Below are positions 6,794 through 13,221 of a DNA stretch of 13,341 nucleotides, in pieces (the first letter of the stretch is position 1; every line of letters starts with the position of its first letter). This stretch comes from Methanoregula sp. (lineage in GTDB: Archaea; Halobacteriota; Methanomicrobia; Methanomicrobiales; Methanospirillaceae). Made by a program: the position numbers and the translations under genes. The stretch covers positions 1,244 to 14,584 of the forward strand of contig DUHF01000186.1 in assembly GCA_013331015.1 (NCBI GenBank), given 5' to 3'. The notes under the pieces were generated by a model that was not told where the DNA came from, did not search any database, and worked only from the letters and a program-made list of their open reading frames with translations.

Positions 6794-6871
6794 GGGGATT
6801 GCCTCGACTATGTGGGGGCAACTGCGCCCGAAGCGCGAGCCCAGCAGGTTTCCAGTCCCCGTTAAAACGGG
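6794..6871 (+). ncRNA. Candidate structured small RNA
   Basis: GGGGATTG (6794-6801) pairs over all eight positions with CAGTCCCC (6853-6860), one pair being a U-G wobble on the plus strand. Inside are CCT/AGG (6802-6804 with 6846-6848), GGGC/GCCC (6816-6819 with 6839-6842) and GCGC/GCGC (6824-6827 with 6833-6836) around a CCGAA loop. A second hairpin, CCCGT-TAAA-ACGGG (6858-6871), shares bases with the outer stem, so the two exclude each other. GTATTAAAA at 6767-6775 is about 27 bases before G6794, as expected for a promoter starting exactly at the base of the outer stem. No RNA family is recognised. It may instead be a 3' element of tfs or acd. Confidence 0.4.
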
Positions 6872-6877
6872 ATTGTA

Positions 6878-7192
6878 TTAATCGTACTGGCGCCAGGTAT
6901 GGCTGCATTCGGTACAGCGGAAGAACCGGACTTCGCTCTCATCAGCAGCCCTGAGCTGCCGGAGCCACCAGAAGGCGAGATTGTTCTCGCATTTGGGACA
7001 CCGGATCTGGATCGTGGGCATGGTGTTAATTTTATTATCCTCGTCATCAACGATCATGATCTCTTTTTCTTTGCGCAGCCGTTTGGTCTTCATCTTGTCA
7101 TCAGCATCAATATTGCGGATATACCCGCACTTCCGGCATTTGAGCTGACCCCCGGATGAGATCATCATCGTCTTACATTCAGGACAGAACAT
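6878..7192 (-). CDS. tfs: Transcription factor S (TFIIS-like)
   Basis: TFS helps backtracked archaeal RNA polymerase resume by stimulating transcript cleavage, like eukaryotic TFIIS. The 104-residue protein has both zinc ribbons: the N-terminal one with C3, C6, C19 and C22 (CPEC ... CRKCGY), a charged linker at about 29-58, and the C-terminal one with C65, C68, C93 and C96. The tip of the second ribbon carries QLRAADE, where D84 and E85 are the acidic pair that enters the polymerase active site. The usual following PET is SEV here. Ending in HTWRQYD is typical. Intact acidic residues suggest an active cleavage factor rather than an inhibitory paralogue. It is convergent with acd and divergent from artA. 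No clear ribosome site is seen before the ATG. Confidence 0.95.
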   Translation of the reverse strand: MFCPECKTMMISSGGQLKCRKCGYIRNIDADDKMKTKRLRKEKEIMIVDDEDNKINTMPTIQIRCPKCENNLAFWWLRQLRAADESEVRFFRCTECSHTWRQYD

Positions 7193-7348
7193 CGGTATAT
7201 TATTGCGTGATGCTAGAAGATTAACTCTCGGATCAAATACGAGAATGATATACCCGCATCGGACCTGGCACGGTTTTTTTTAAGAATACCATAATTTCTT
7301 CGATAATCGAGAGAATCCTTTTTTTGGTATTGGGTGGATAATTCTATA
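7193..7348. other. Divergent tfs-artA intergenic region
   Basis: This 156-base stretch should hold both promoters. On the plus strand TTTTTTTTAAGAATA (about 7273-7287) is the best artA TATA candidate, giving a leader of about 45 bases with GGGTGG (7332-7337) as a possible ribosome site. TCTCG (7226-7230) and CGAGA (7240-7244) form an inverted repeat, CGAGA recurs at 7308-7312, and TCGATAATCGA (7300-7310) is a small dyad. None is strong enough to name a regulator site. Confidence 0.35.
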
Positions 7349-8173
7349 ATGATCGAGTATCTGGTGCTGATCTCCTTTATCGGTTTTTTAGCGTTCCTCC
7401 TGCCCGGTCGCCACAGGAACTATGCTGCCATTCTTGGCTGGACGGCAATCATTCTCTTCCTCTTTGCCGAACTGCCCTATTATTTCAGCCAGAACAATTT
7501 CCTGTACCCGCTGATGGCAGCCCTATCACTGCCCTTCCTGGTCATTACCGCCAGGCACCTTCTTGCCGGCGATGAACGGGTCATCCATCTCTCCCGGGCC
7601 GCTGCGGTTGCATTCCTGATTTATGCCCCATTCGGGTTCGATCAGATACCGCTTTTTGCCGATCTCGGGAACGCGCTCATCGCCCTTGTTGTCAACCAGG
7701 TGGTCTGGATCCTGAACCTTTTGAATTTCCCGGTCACCCTTGATGCCTGGAATATTATCATGCATGACGGGTTCCGGGTTGAGATCATCCTCGGCTGTAC
7801 CGGCATCCAGAGCATTGCTATCATGCTTGGTGTGGCAGCGGCAGTCCCGACCACGCTGCGCCAGAAGATCCTGGCGTTCCTCTTAATCGCCCCGACAATT
7901 TACATTCTCAACCTGTTACGGAATGTCTTTGTCATTATGGCCTATACTGAGCAGTCGTTCCCGTACTGGCCCGAGATCGCCAGCAATGGCGAGTACGGGT
8001 ACGAGAGTTTCTTCTGGGCACACAATGTCATCGCAGAACTGTTAGCCCTTGTCTGCCTTGTACTGATTGCATACGGGCTCTTCATCATCATCCCGCGACT
8101 GGGAACCTTTGCCGATGATCTCTACCAGTTGTATTCCGGGGAGGTCATGCGAGCGTTTGATAAAGGTAAATGA
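7349..8173 (+). CDS. artA: Archaeosortase (exosortase family transpeptidase)
   Basis: Archaeosortases are multi-pass membrane enzymes that cleave a C-terminal sorting signal (PGF-CTERM for ArtA) and attach the surface protein to a membrane lipid. The protein has about eight hydrophobic segments. It shows the exosortase/archaeosortase catalytic set: C150 in EIILGCTGIQS, R191 in NLLRNVF and H225 in FFWAHNVIAE (numbering from the ATG at 7349). The C-terminal tail after PRLGTF is polar. The ATG at 7349 (274 residues) is preferred; a GTG at 7334 would add five residues. The 3' end lies within the first copy of a 105-base direct repeat, whose second copy ends the convergent CDP-alcohol phosphatidyltransferase gene. 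In Haloferax ArtA-dependent anchoring depends on archaeal phospholipid synthesis, so that neighbour may be meaningful. The family is secure; the ArtA subclass is likely. Confidence 0.88.
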   Translation: MIEYLVLISFIGFLAFLLPGRHRNYAAILGWTAIILFLFAELPYYFSQNNFLYPLMAALSLPFLVITARHLLAGDERVIHLSRAAAVAFLIYAPFGFDQIPLFADLGNALIALVVNQVVWILNLLNFPVTLDAWNIIMHDGFRVEIILGCTGIQSIAIMLGVAAAVPTTLRQKILAFLLIAPTIYILNLLRNVFVIMAYTEQSFPYWPEIASNGEYGYESFFWAHNVIAELLALVCLVLIAYGLFIIIPRLGTFADDLYQLYSGEVMRAFDKGK

Positions 8174-8196
8174 TCCGCTGGGTTGCCGGACGGTTC
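8092..8196. repeat. 105-bp direct repeat, copy 1 (artA end)
   Basis: Aligns without gaps to 8290-8394 (offset 198) with 20 mismatches by my count, about 81% identity. The copy encodes the real C-terminus and stop of artA. Its minus strand still spells a relic of the phosphatidyltransferase end: ATQRIIYLYQTLA then stop (stop at 8145-8147), against AIQRIIYLYRTLA in the real gene. Several differences are synonymous. This relic frame has no gene attached. Confidence 0.85.
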
Positions 8197-8289
8197 TGCA
8201 CAAAACCGGTAATGGTTCAGGATATCAGGGTATGGCCGGCCTGCCCGCATCTGCCGGATATTTCACCCGCGTGCAGCCTCGTTTTTCTC

Positions 8290-8394
8290 CCCGCGACGGG
8301 GAACCTTTGCAAGCGATCTCTACGTATAATATTCCGGTAAGGTCATGCGAGCGTGCGGTAGAGGTAAATGATCCGCTGGATTGCCGAGAGGTTC
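8290..8394. repeat. 105-bp direct repeat, copy 2 (phosphatidyltransferase end)
   Basis: The second copy carries the real C-terminus and stop of the minus-strand phosphatidyltransferase. Read on the plus strand it retains a decayed artA tail: PRRGTFASDLYV, an in-frame stop (TAA), then YSGKVMRACGRGK and TGA, against the intact artA end PRLGTFADDLYQLYSGEVMRAFDKGK split by that stop. A T-to-G change at 8298 also makes a TCCCCG/CGGGGA hairpin (8288-8302) that copy 1 lacks. TTTTT at 8282-8286, just before the copy, may end artA transcripts. Confidence 0.85.
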
Positions 8395-8975
8395 GTGCAG
8401 ACCGCAATAATTATCACCGACGCCCAGATGAAACCGGTAACCCCGCCAAGAATGAGGACGAGGAACGTCTCCGGCCTTCCAAAGAAGCCGACACCCTCGA
8501 GCGGGTCATCGATCTTGCCCTCAACCTTCTCGCGATACCCGATCTCTGCATACACGACCGGCTTGATGAACGTGTTCATCAGCGATCCAATGATCGCAAA
8601 GGCCACGATCCCAAAGTCCGTGCCCGGGGGGACGGCATAATACTGGCTGATGATAGCAATCCCCGAAAGGCCTATCCCGAGAATGACCAGGGCGTCCACG
8701 TACTTGTCCACGATCCAGTCAAAGACCGCCCCAAAGTCGGTATGGGCCCCGGTCTTCCGGGCAACACTGCCATCAATGAGATCGAAGATTGCGGAGATGA
8801 GGAGTGCAATGGATCCCAAAAGGAACTCGCGCCGGATGAAAAGGATTGCACAGACAATGCCGGCAACAAGGGCCAGGAGGGAGATCTGGTTGGGGGTGAT
8901 CCTCAACCGGACAAAAATGTCTGCCACCGGCTCCAGGTACCTCATGCAGCGCGGCCGGAAGGCAGTAATATTCAT
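8343..8975 (-). CDS. CDP-alcohol phosphatidyltransferase (archaeal phospholipid synthesis)
   Basis: Members of this integral membrane family replace CMP on a CDP-lipid with an alcohol headgroup. The signature DxxDGxxAR(x8)GxxxDxxxD is complete: D65, D68, G69, A72, R73, G82, D86 and D90. Several hydrophobic segments follow, and the length of 210 residues is normal. The N-terminal LEPVADIFVRLRITPNQ resembles archaetidylinositol phosphate synthases, so the acceptor may be inositol phosphate, but glycerol phosphate or serine cannot be excluded. The ATG at 8975 lies about 29 bases after a TATA-like box, so the message is probably leaderless. The C-terminal 17 or so codons lie in copy 2 of the direct repeat shared with artA. 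Beside archaeosortase it could help supply lipid for protein anchoring; that link is inferred. Confidence 0.88.
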   Translation of the reverse strand: MNITAFRPRCMRYLEPVADIFVRLRITPNQISLLALVAGIVCAILFIRREFLLGSIALLISAIFDLIDGSVARKTGAHTDFGAVFDWIVDKYVDALVILGIGLSGIAIISQYYAVPPGTDFGIVAFAIIGSLMNTFIKPVVYAEIGYREKVEGKIDDPLEGVGFFGRPETFLVLILGGVTGFIWASVIIIAVCTNLSAIQRIIYLYRTLA

Positions 8976-8997
8976 AACTCATTTCATAGGAATACGG

Positions 8998-9010
8998 AAC
9001 ATTAATAGTT
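8998..9010 (-). promoter_or_regulatory. TATA box of the phosphatidyltransferase gene
   Basis: The minus strand reads AACTATTAATGTT here, centred about 29 bases before the ATG at 8975. No ribosome site intervenes, which fits a leaderless message. Confidence 0.45.
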
Positions 9011-9069
9011 GCTCATAATGAGGTGCAAAAAAATGATTTCAGGGTGTTGGATCTGCTCCCATCCTCAGG

Positions 9070-9080
9070 TTATTTATATC
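9070..9080 (+). promoter_or_regulatory. TATA box of the reductase-sppA operon
   Basis: TTATTTATATC predicts transcription from about 9100-9104, between the possible GTG start at 9099 and the ATG at 9114. It faces away from the phosphatidyltransferase promoter at 8998-9010. Confidence 0.5.
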
Positions 9081-9113
9081 CCCCGTCCAATGTAACCGGT
9101 GAGTAGAGTGGCA

Positions 9114-9800
9114 ATGACAAAAAGAACCAACCGTCCGCATGTGCTGATGATGTCAGAGATTACCGCAGACGGAAAACTCACCCTCCGGAAGGGGGCCTCC
9201 TCAAAGATCCTGATGAAATACATGGCCCACGAGACCGAGCTCCTCCTGCACAATACGCGTGCCGAGTACGATGCGATCATGGTCGGTGCCAACACGATCC
9301 GGATCGACAACTCGTTCCTCACGGTGCGGTATGTGCAGGGAAAGAGCCCGCTCCGGGTCATCCCGTGCAGCATGGCAGATATCCCTCTTGATGCCAATGT
9401 GCTTGGCCCGGATGCGCCCACGGCAATCGCGGTCTGTGAAGCGGCTCCAGAAGAGAAGGTCGAAGCGATAAAGGCAAAAGGAGCATCGGTCATAATTGCC
9501 GGAAAGACCCATGTCGAGCTCCCGCGGCTCATGCAGATCCTCAAAGAACAATTCGAGGTGAACAAGCTCATGATCGAAGGAGGCCCGACCCTCAACTTCC
9601 ACATGCTGCACGACCGGCTGGTTGATGAGATCCGCCTCATCCATCTCCCCTTCATTGTTGGCGGTTCTGACACCCCGTCCCTTGTCGGGGGAATGCACAT
9701 CAACACCGAAGACGAGATGATCCGTTTATCCTTAAAGAAATTCTACCTGTGCGGGACCAACCTTGTCTCTGAATTCGATGTCCTTTACACTGAGGCCTGA
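9114..9800 (+). CDS. arfC: Diaminohydroxy ribosylaminopyrimidinone phosphate reductase
   Basis: This is the archaeal RibD-C-like (dihydrofolate-reductase fold) enzyme that uses NAD(P)H to reduce 2,5-diamino-6-ribosylamino-4(3H)-pyrimidinone 5'-phosphate to the ribitylamino form. The step leads to riboflavin and, in methanogens, coenzyme F420. Visible signatures are SEITADGKL near residue 14, DAIMVGANTIRIDNSFLTVR at 53-72 (the substrate/nucleotide region), IEGGPTLN at 154-161 and LPFIVGG at 178-184. The length of 228 residues is normal for the single-domain archaeal type without a deaminase domain. The start is uncertain: ATG 9114 gives a short leader, GTG 9099 would be near-leaderless and adds five residues, and GTG 9108 is also possible. 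sppA begins 4 bases after its stop, so the two are probably cotranscribed and translationally coupled. Confidence 0.9.
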   Translation: MTKRTNRPHVLMMSEITADGKLTLRKGASSKILMKYMAHETELLLHNTRAEYDAIMVGANTIRIDNSFLTVRYVQGKSPLRVIPCSMADIPLDANVLGPDAPTAIAVCEAAPEEKVEAIKAKGASVIIAGKTHVELPRLMQILKEQFEVNKLMIEGGPTLNFHMLHDRLVDEIRLIHLPFIVGGSDTPSLVGGMHINTEDEMIRLSLKKFYLCGTNLVSEFDVLYTEA

Positions 9801-9804
9801 TTTG

Positions 9805-10701
9805 ATGGATAATTCACCGTACCCCCCGGAAAAGTGGCAGGAACCTTCAATTGACCAGACACCTCCGGCAGATGCACCCGTTGAAGAAGCTGCGGCTGCC
9901 CCTTTGGATCCGGCTCCTCTGGCAAAGACACCGGCTTCTGCCGGAAGGATCCCGGCCGGGCTGAAATGGTTCATCATCATCATCTTTGGTCTCGTCATCA
10001 TCTCCGGTCTCTGCATTGCAGCCTATTATCTTGCACAGGACGATATACGGAGTGTGAGCATCGTCCGCATGGAAGGGACCATGGTCACCGGTAATTATGA
10101 AGATGAGGAAGTGATTGGGAGCGAGGTGGTGGGCAAGGCCCTGCGGAGTGCTGCCGATGATCCCATGGTCGAAGCGATCGTTCTTCGGGTGAACAGTCCC
10201 GGGGGCACCCCTGCCGCTGCACAGGAGATCATTGGCGACCTTGAATACGCCAAGAGTAAAAAACCGGTCTTTGTCTCAATGGGGGACATGGGCACCTCTG
10301 CGGCCTATTATGTCAGCGCCCATGCTGACCGGATCTATGCGAACCCTGATACGTTCACTGCCGGGGTGGGAGTGATCTGGCAGTTTTCCGATGTCAGCCG
10401 CTGGATGGAGAAGGAAGGGTATAATGTCAGCGTGGTAAAGTCCGGCAGCAAGAAGGATATGGGATCAACCGCACGGCCTCTCAGCACCGATGAGCGGGCA
10501 TATGCAGAGAAGATTGTCGACGACAGTTTTGAGAACTTTATTGCCGATGTCACCGCAGAGCGTTCGATCCTCCGGGCAGATATCGACGACGGGCGGGTCA
10601 TACGGGGCGCGGATGCCGTGAAGATGAATATCGTGGACGAACTCGGCAACCTGAACGATGCCATAGCCGGGGCAAAGAGGATGGCCTCGTCCCGCCGCTA
10701 A
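9805..10701 (+). CDS. sppA: Signal peptide peptidase SppA (S49 serine protease)
   Basis: SppA proteases degrade cleaved signal peptides in the membrane. The 298-residue protein has a Pro/Ala/Glu-rich N-terminal tail (1-53) and one membrane anchor at about 55-77, with the catalytic domain expected outside the cell. The serine nucleophile is S165 in GTSAAYY and the catalytic lysine is K217 in SGSKKDMGS. Their spacing of 52 residues equals that of the Bacillus and Thermococcus short-form enzymes. VNSPGG, conserved in the family, precedes the serine. An upstream ATG at 9763 would overlap the reductase by 38 bases; I prefer 9805, 4 bases after the reductase stop, with GAGG about 10 bases upstream. 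Its stop overlaps the truD stop by 4 bases tail-to-tail. With artA nearby it adds to a surface-protein processing neighbourhood. Confidence 0.92.
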   Translation: MDNSPYPPEKWQEPSIDQTPPADAPVEEAAAAPLDPAPLAKTPASAGRIPAGLKWFIIIIFGLVIISGLCIAAYYLAQDDIRSVSIVRMEGTMVTGNYEDEEVIGSEVVGKALRSAADDPMVEAIVLRVNSPGGTPAAAQEIIGDLEYAKSKKPVFVSMGDMGTSAAYYVSAHADRIYANPDTFTAGVGVIWQFSDVSRWMEKEGYNVSVVKSGSKKDMGSTARPLSTDERAYAEKIVDDSFENFIADVTAERSILRADIDDGRVIRGADAVKMNIVDELGNLNDAIAGAKRMASSRR

Positions 10702-11972
10702 ATCATTTTTACCGGATCCGTTTTCATATACTCCCGGCACACGGTAGTCGCATAATGCCCCGGGGGCAAAACAAATTTCAGGTGCAGGTTTGTACCTTCA
10801 GTTACCGACTCAATATCCGTTTTCAGGGCAATCGGGCGGTATGCGCCATCGAATTTCGTGTGCACGAACTCTGCAGCCCGGGCAAAATCACCGGGGGTGA
10901 TCCGTGCATCCGCAAGAAGGGATTCGGTGATGGGATCTACTGCCCCGGAAGAACCGGGTTGATCCCTGCCTGGCATGAAGAGGGCAATGCTGCATCGTCC
11001 TCTCCTGATATGGAGCCCGACCGCAGGAAGGTTGGACGGGGTAGCAGTATCGGTCCTTCCATTGGCAAAGATGAGTTTGTCACCGGGAAGCGGATCGGCA
11101 AGGGTATGCCCGTCATCGAACCTCCGGCTCAAGGCACCGTTGAAGAGAAACGACTGGTACGCGGAGACGAACATCGAGAGGAGTTTGGGCGGGAGTTCCT
11201 GCAATGCCCCGGCGTAATCACCGGGATTAGTGTAAAGATGGTGGAGCATGGCCCGCTCGTAGTTCATATGCAGGGGGAGATTATGGAGGCAGGTGCCCGG
11301 ATCCTTCGTTTCCCGGAATGCCAGGCGAATCTCCTTCATATGCGGGGGCTCACCGGGAAATTCCATCGCGATATACGTCAGGACTGCCTGCTCGTAGTCG
11401 CCCCGAAGCATCCATTCGCCAACCCGGTGGGTGACCGGGCGGATTGCCCCGAACCGCTGGAGCCCGAAATAGTTTGGCACACCCTCTGCGATGGTGTTGC
11501 GTACCGATGAGACCCGGGCCTCGAGATCTTCAGGGTCTGTATCCCGGATAACAATCCCGAACCGGTTGCCCACAAGGTTTCCGAGCGCGAGCGCCTCGTT
11601 GGACTGGCCAAGGACTTCCAACGTGATATCCTTAAGCGAAACCGCGTTCACCTGTTCTGCGGAGACATTGTAGATCGAGATCCACTGGCGGGTGATCGCG
11701 TTCCGGTCCTTGGTTCCCGCCCAGCCGATCCTGCGGTGACTGATGCCGAGCCGTTTTGCGATCTCTTTTACCGCGTGCTGGAGTTCCCAGTTGGTCTTCG
11801 TCAGCCGGCAGATCAGGAACGGCCCGGCCGTCCCGCCTTTTCCCTCAAGCGGTATCTCGTCCACCCGGAAATCTTCAGGAACGGACCGGAGTCTTCCCCC
11901 GATACCCTCTGCCTCACTCGCATAATACCGCATCCCGAGATCGATCTCGAGCGGGAACGTACTCTTCTTCAT
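10698..11972 (-). CDS. truD: tRNA pseudouridine synthase TruD
   Basis: TruD isomerises a uridine in tRNA (U13 in E. coli; related sites in archaea and Pus7) to pseudouridine. The 424-residue protein has the catalytic aspartate D89 in GWAGTKDRNAITRQ, the NYFGLQRFG motif at 167-175, and the long TRUD insertion domain thereafter (about 165-380), as in archaeal members. VPEDFRVDEIP near the N-terminus is also typical. Its ATG overlaps the pth2 stop as ATGA (11969-11972), indicating a coupled pth2-truD operon. Its own stop overlaps the convergent sppA stop by 4 bases. The assignment is secure. Confidence 0.96.
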   Translation of the reverse strand: MKKSTFPLEIDLGMRYYASEAEGIGGRLRSVPEDFRVDEIPLEGKGGTAGPFLICRLTKTNWELQHAVKEIAKRLGISHRRIGWAGTKDRNAITRQWISIYNVSAEQVNAVSLKDITLEVLGQSNEALALGNLVGNRFGIVIRDTDPEDLEARVSSVRNTIAEGVPNYFGLQRFGAIRPVTHRVGEWMLRGDYEQAVLTYIAMEFPGEPPHMKEIRLAFRETKDPGTCLHNLPLHMNYERAMLHHLYTNPGDYAGALQELPPKLLSMFVSAYQSFLFNGALSRRFDDGHTLADPLPGDKLIFANGRTDTATPSNLPAVGLHIRRGRCSIALFMPGRDQPGSSGAVDPITESLLADARITPGDFARAAEFVHTKFDGAYRPIALKTDIESVTEGTNLHLKFVLPPGHYATTVCREYMKTDPVKMI

Positions 11973-12340
11973 AAAAGGGTGAGGTTCCCGCAGATACGGT
12001 CAAGATCCTCGCTCTTTGCCGGGCCAAGGCCAAGCGCGGTGATTGTCCCGGGCGGGATCTCGGTCATCCCGGCATCCTGGATGAGCGACGTTGAGATCCC
12101 TGCACGTTCGGCAAGCACCTTGAGTTCAAAGAGCGTCCGTTCATCGGCAGCCTTCAGCACAACTTTCTTCTGCCCCTCCGAGGTCCAGGCTTTCTGGATT
12201 GCCTTGTCGGCCCCGTTATATGCCCCGATCGCGGCATGACCTGCCTGGGCACAGCGTTTACCGCAGCTCATCTTGATATCGTTCCTGATGATCAGGCATT
12301 GCTTGTAACGGAATTGTGGCTCGGGCCCCATAGTGATCAT
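11969..12340 (-). CDS. pth2: Peptidyl-tRNA hydrolase, archaeal type 2
   Basis: Pth2 releases tRNA from prematurely dropped peptidyl-tRNA. The family fold starts at YKQCLIIRNDIKM and continues through GHAAIGAY, GQKKVVLKA and a C-terminal DAGMTEIPPGTITALGLGP, all characteristic. The usual MxKGK is MSCGK here, a lysine-to-cysteine change before the conserved GK. I start it at the ATG at 12340 (123 residues, near the usual 115-120); 12331 is also possible. An upstream ATG at 12421 would add 27 residues that do not resemble the family and would lie before the TATA-like box at 12357-12370. It is coupled to truD by an ATGA overlap; both act on tRNA. Confidence 0.93.
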   Translation of the reverse strand: MITMGPEPQFRYKQCLIIRNDIKMSCGKRCAQAGHAAIGAYNGADKAIQKAWTSEGQKKVVLKAADERTLFELKVLAERAGISTSLIQDAGMTEIPPGTITALGLGPAKSEDLDRICGNLTLL

Positions 12341-12356
12341 TCTTGGTTGCCGAACC

Positions 12357-12370
12357 GTCAAATACCTATA
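12357..12370 (-). promoter_or_regulatory. TATA-like box of pth2-truD
   Basis: The minus strand reads GTATAGGTATTTGA over this stretch, roughly 25 bases before the ATG at 12340. The match to box A is only moderate. It supports the shorter pth2 start and a near-leaderless message. Confidence 0.35.
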
Positions 12371-12393
12371 CCTGCTCTCCTGTTTTCCCACAC

Positions 12394-12408
12394 GGTTATC
12401 GGATAACC
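12394..12408. promoter_or_regulatory. Perfect 15-bp palindrome between divergent genes
   Basis: GGTTATCGGATAACC has 7-base arms around one central base. It lies two bases before the likely TATA box of the methyltransferase gene (12411-12419) and about 55 bases upstream of the pth2 start. Position and symmetry suit a dimeric regulator; no regulator is identified. Confidence 0.4.
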
Positions 12409-12410
12409 AA

Positions 12411-12419
12411 CTATTTTTC
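12411..12419 (+). promoter_or_regulatory. TATA-like box of the methyltransferase gene
   Basis: CTATTTTTC lies about 42 bases before the ATG at 12457. It predicts a leader of about 15 bases carrying GAGTGA (12445-12450) as a possible ribosome site. Confidence 0.35.
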
Positions 12420-12456
12420 ATCGCGCGTGCCTACCGGAACATGAGAGTGACCCGTA

Positions 12457-13215
12457 ATGGCAGATACACGAGAGGTACAGGAACATTACGATAGCCATCT
12501 TGCCCGCAATTATGCCTGGATAGCCGGGGGATGGGAAGCAGGTTTTGAAAGATCCTGCCGGTTCATCTCCGATCATGCCATCAGGCCAACCGGGACCGGA
12601 GTTGCCGTTGACCTGGGAGCCGGGTGTAGTTTTTATTCGGTTGCCCTTGCAGAGGCAGGGTACCGGGTCACTGCCATCGACTTCAGTGCCGCGATGCTTG
12701 AATTCCTCAAATATCATGCCGGTGACCTGCCCATACGGCCCGTTCATGCCGATATCCGGACATTCGTTGCATGGGAAAAGGAACAGCCGGAACTTATCAT
12801 CTGTATGGGGGATACGCTTACACACCTGCCGGATTACGTTTCTGCCAGGAACCTGATCCGCAGGTGCGCGCGAGAACTTACGACCGGGGGCACCCTTGTC
12901 CTTTCCTGCCGTAATTATTCTAAAAAACCTGCCGGTTCCACTGAGGTCATTCCGGTTCGGCGGGATGAAGACCGGATCTTCCTTTGCCGGATCGATTACG
13001 GAATCGAACAGGTACGGGTCACGGATATCCTCTACACGCGCGAGTCCGGGTCGTGGGAACGAATGAGCGGTACCTATTCCAAACTACCGGTTGCTCCAGA
13101 CCCGCTCAGACAAATGCTTTCCGATGCAGGGTTCAGGATCCGGTTCAACGAAGCAGGCAACGATACGATCACCCTGATCGGGCAAAAAAAGGCAGCAGAT
13201 GATCCGCCCGGGTGA
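12457..13215 (+). CDS. Class I SAM-dependent methyltransferase
   Basis: The 252-residue protein has the class I Rossmann fold. Motif I is VAVDLGAGCSFYS (about 49-61), D75 ends the second strand (VTAIDFS) as the expected ribose-binding acidic residue, HADIRTF follows at 97-103, and the IICMGDTLTHLPD strand/loop at 114-126 is motif IV-like. The N-terminal half contains YDSHLARNYAWIAGGWEAGFE, resembling generic methyltransferase-11/25 proteins. The C-terminal part is beta-rich and may bind substrate. The substrate is unknown: the lack of rRNA, protein or corrinoid signature motifs points to a small molecule, but this is inference. The gene is divergent from pth2, with a perfect palindrome upstream, and convergent with the next gene across a 6-base gap. 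Confidence 0.82.
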   Translation: MADTREVQEHYDSHLARNYAWIAGGWEAGFERSCRFISDHAIRPTGTGVAVDLGAGCSFYSVALAEAGYRVTAIDFSAAMLEFLKYHAGDLPIRPVHADIRTFVAWEKEQPELIICMGDTLTHLPDYVSARNLIRRCARELTTGGTLVLSCRNYSKKPAGSTEVIPVRRDEDRIFLCRIDYGIEQVRVTDILYTRESGSWERMSGTYSKLPVAPDPLRQMLSDAGFRIRFNEAGNDTITLIGQKKAADDPPG

Positions 13216-13221
13216 AATAAA

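Noticed and set aside
6794..6860. Reading the structured element as a tRNA
   Set aside because: It is closed by an 8-pair stem but has no D-arm, anticodon arm or GGTTCGA-type T-loop, and at 67 bases is too short.
6779..6865. 28-codon plus-strand frame within the structured element
   Set aside because: It has no start codon in frame. The base-pairing explains the sequence better than coding does.
8067..9005. 312-codon plus-strand frame across the artA end and the phosphatidyltransferase
   Set aside because: It runs antisense to the phosphatidyltransferase with its complete catalytic motif, and its translation is charged and low-complexity with no recognisable domain.
10755..11510. 251-codon plus-strand frame opposite truD
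   Set aside because: It is antisense to a complete TruD and has no family resemblance.
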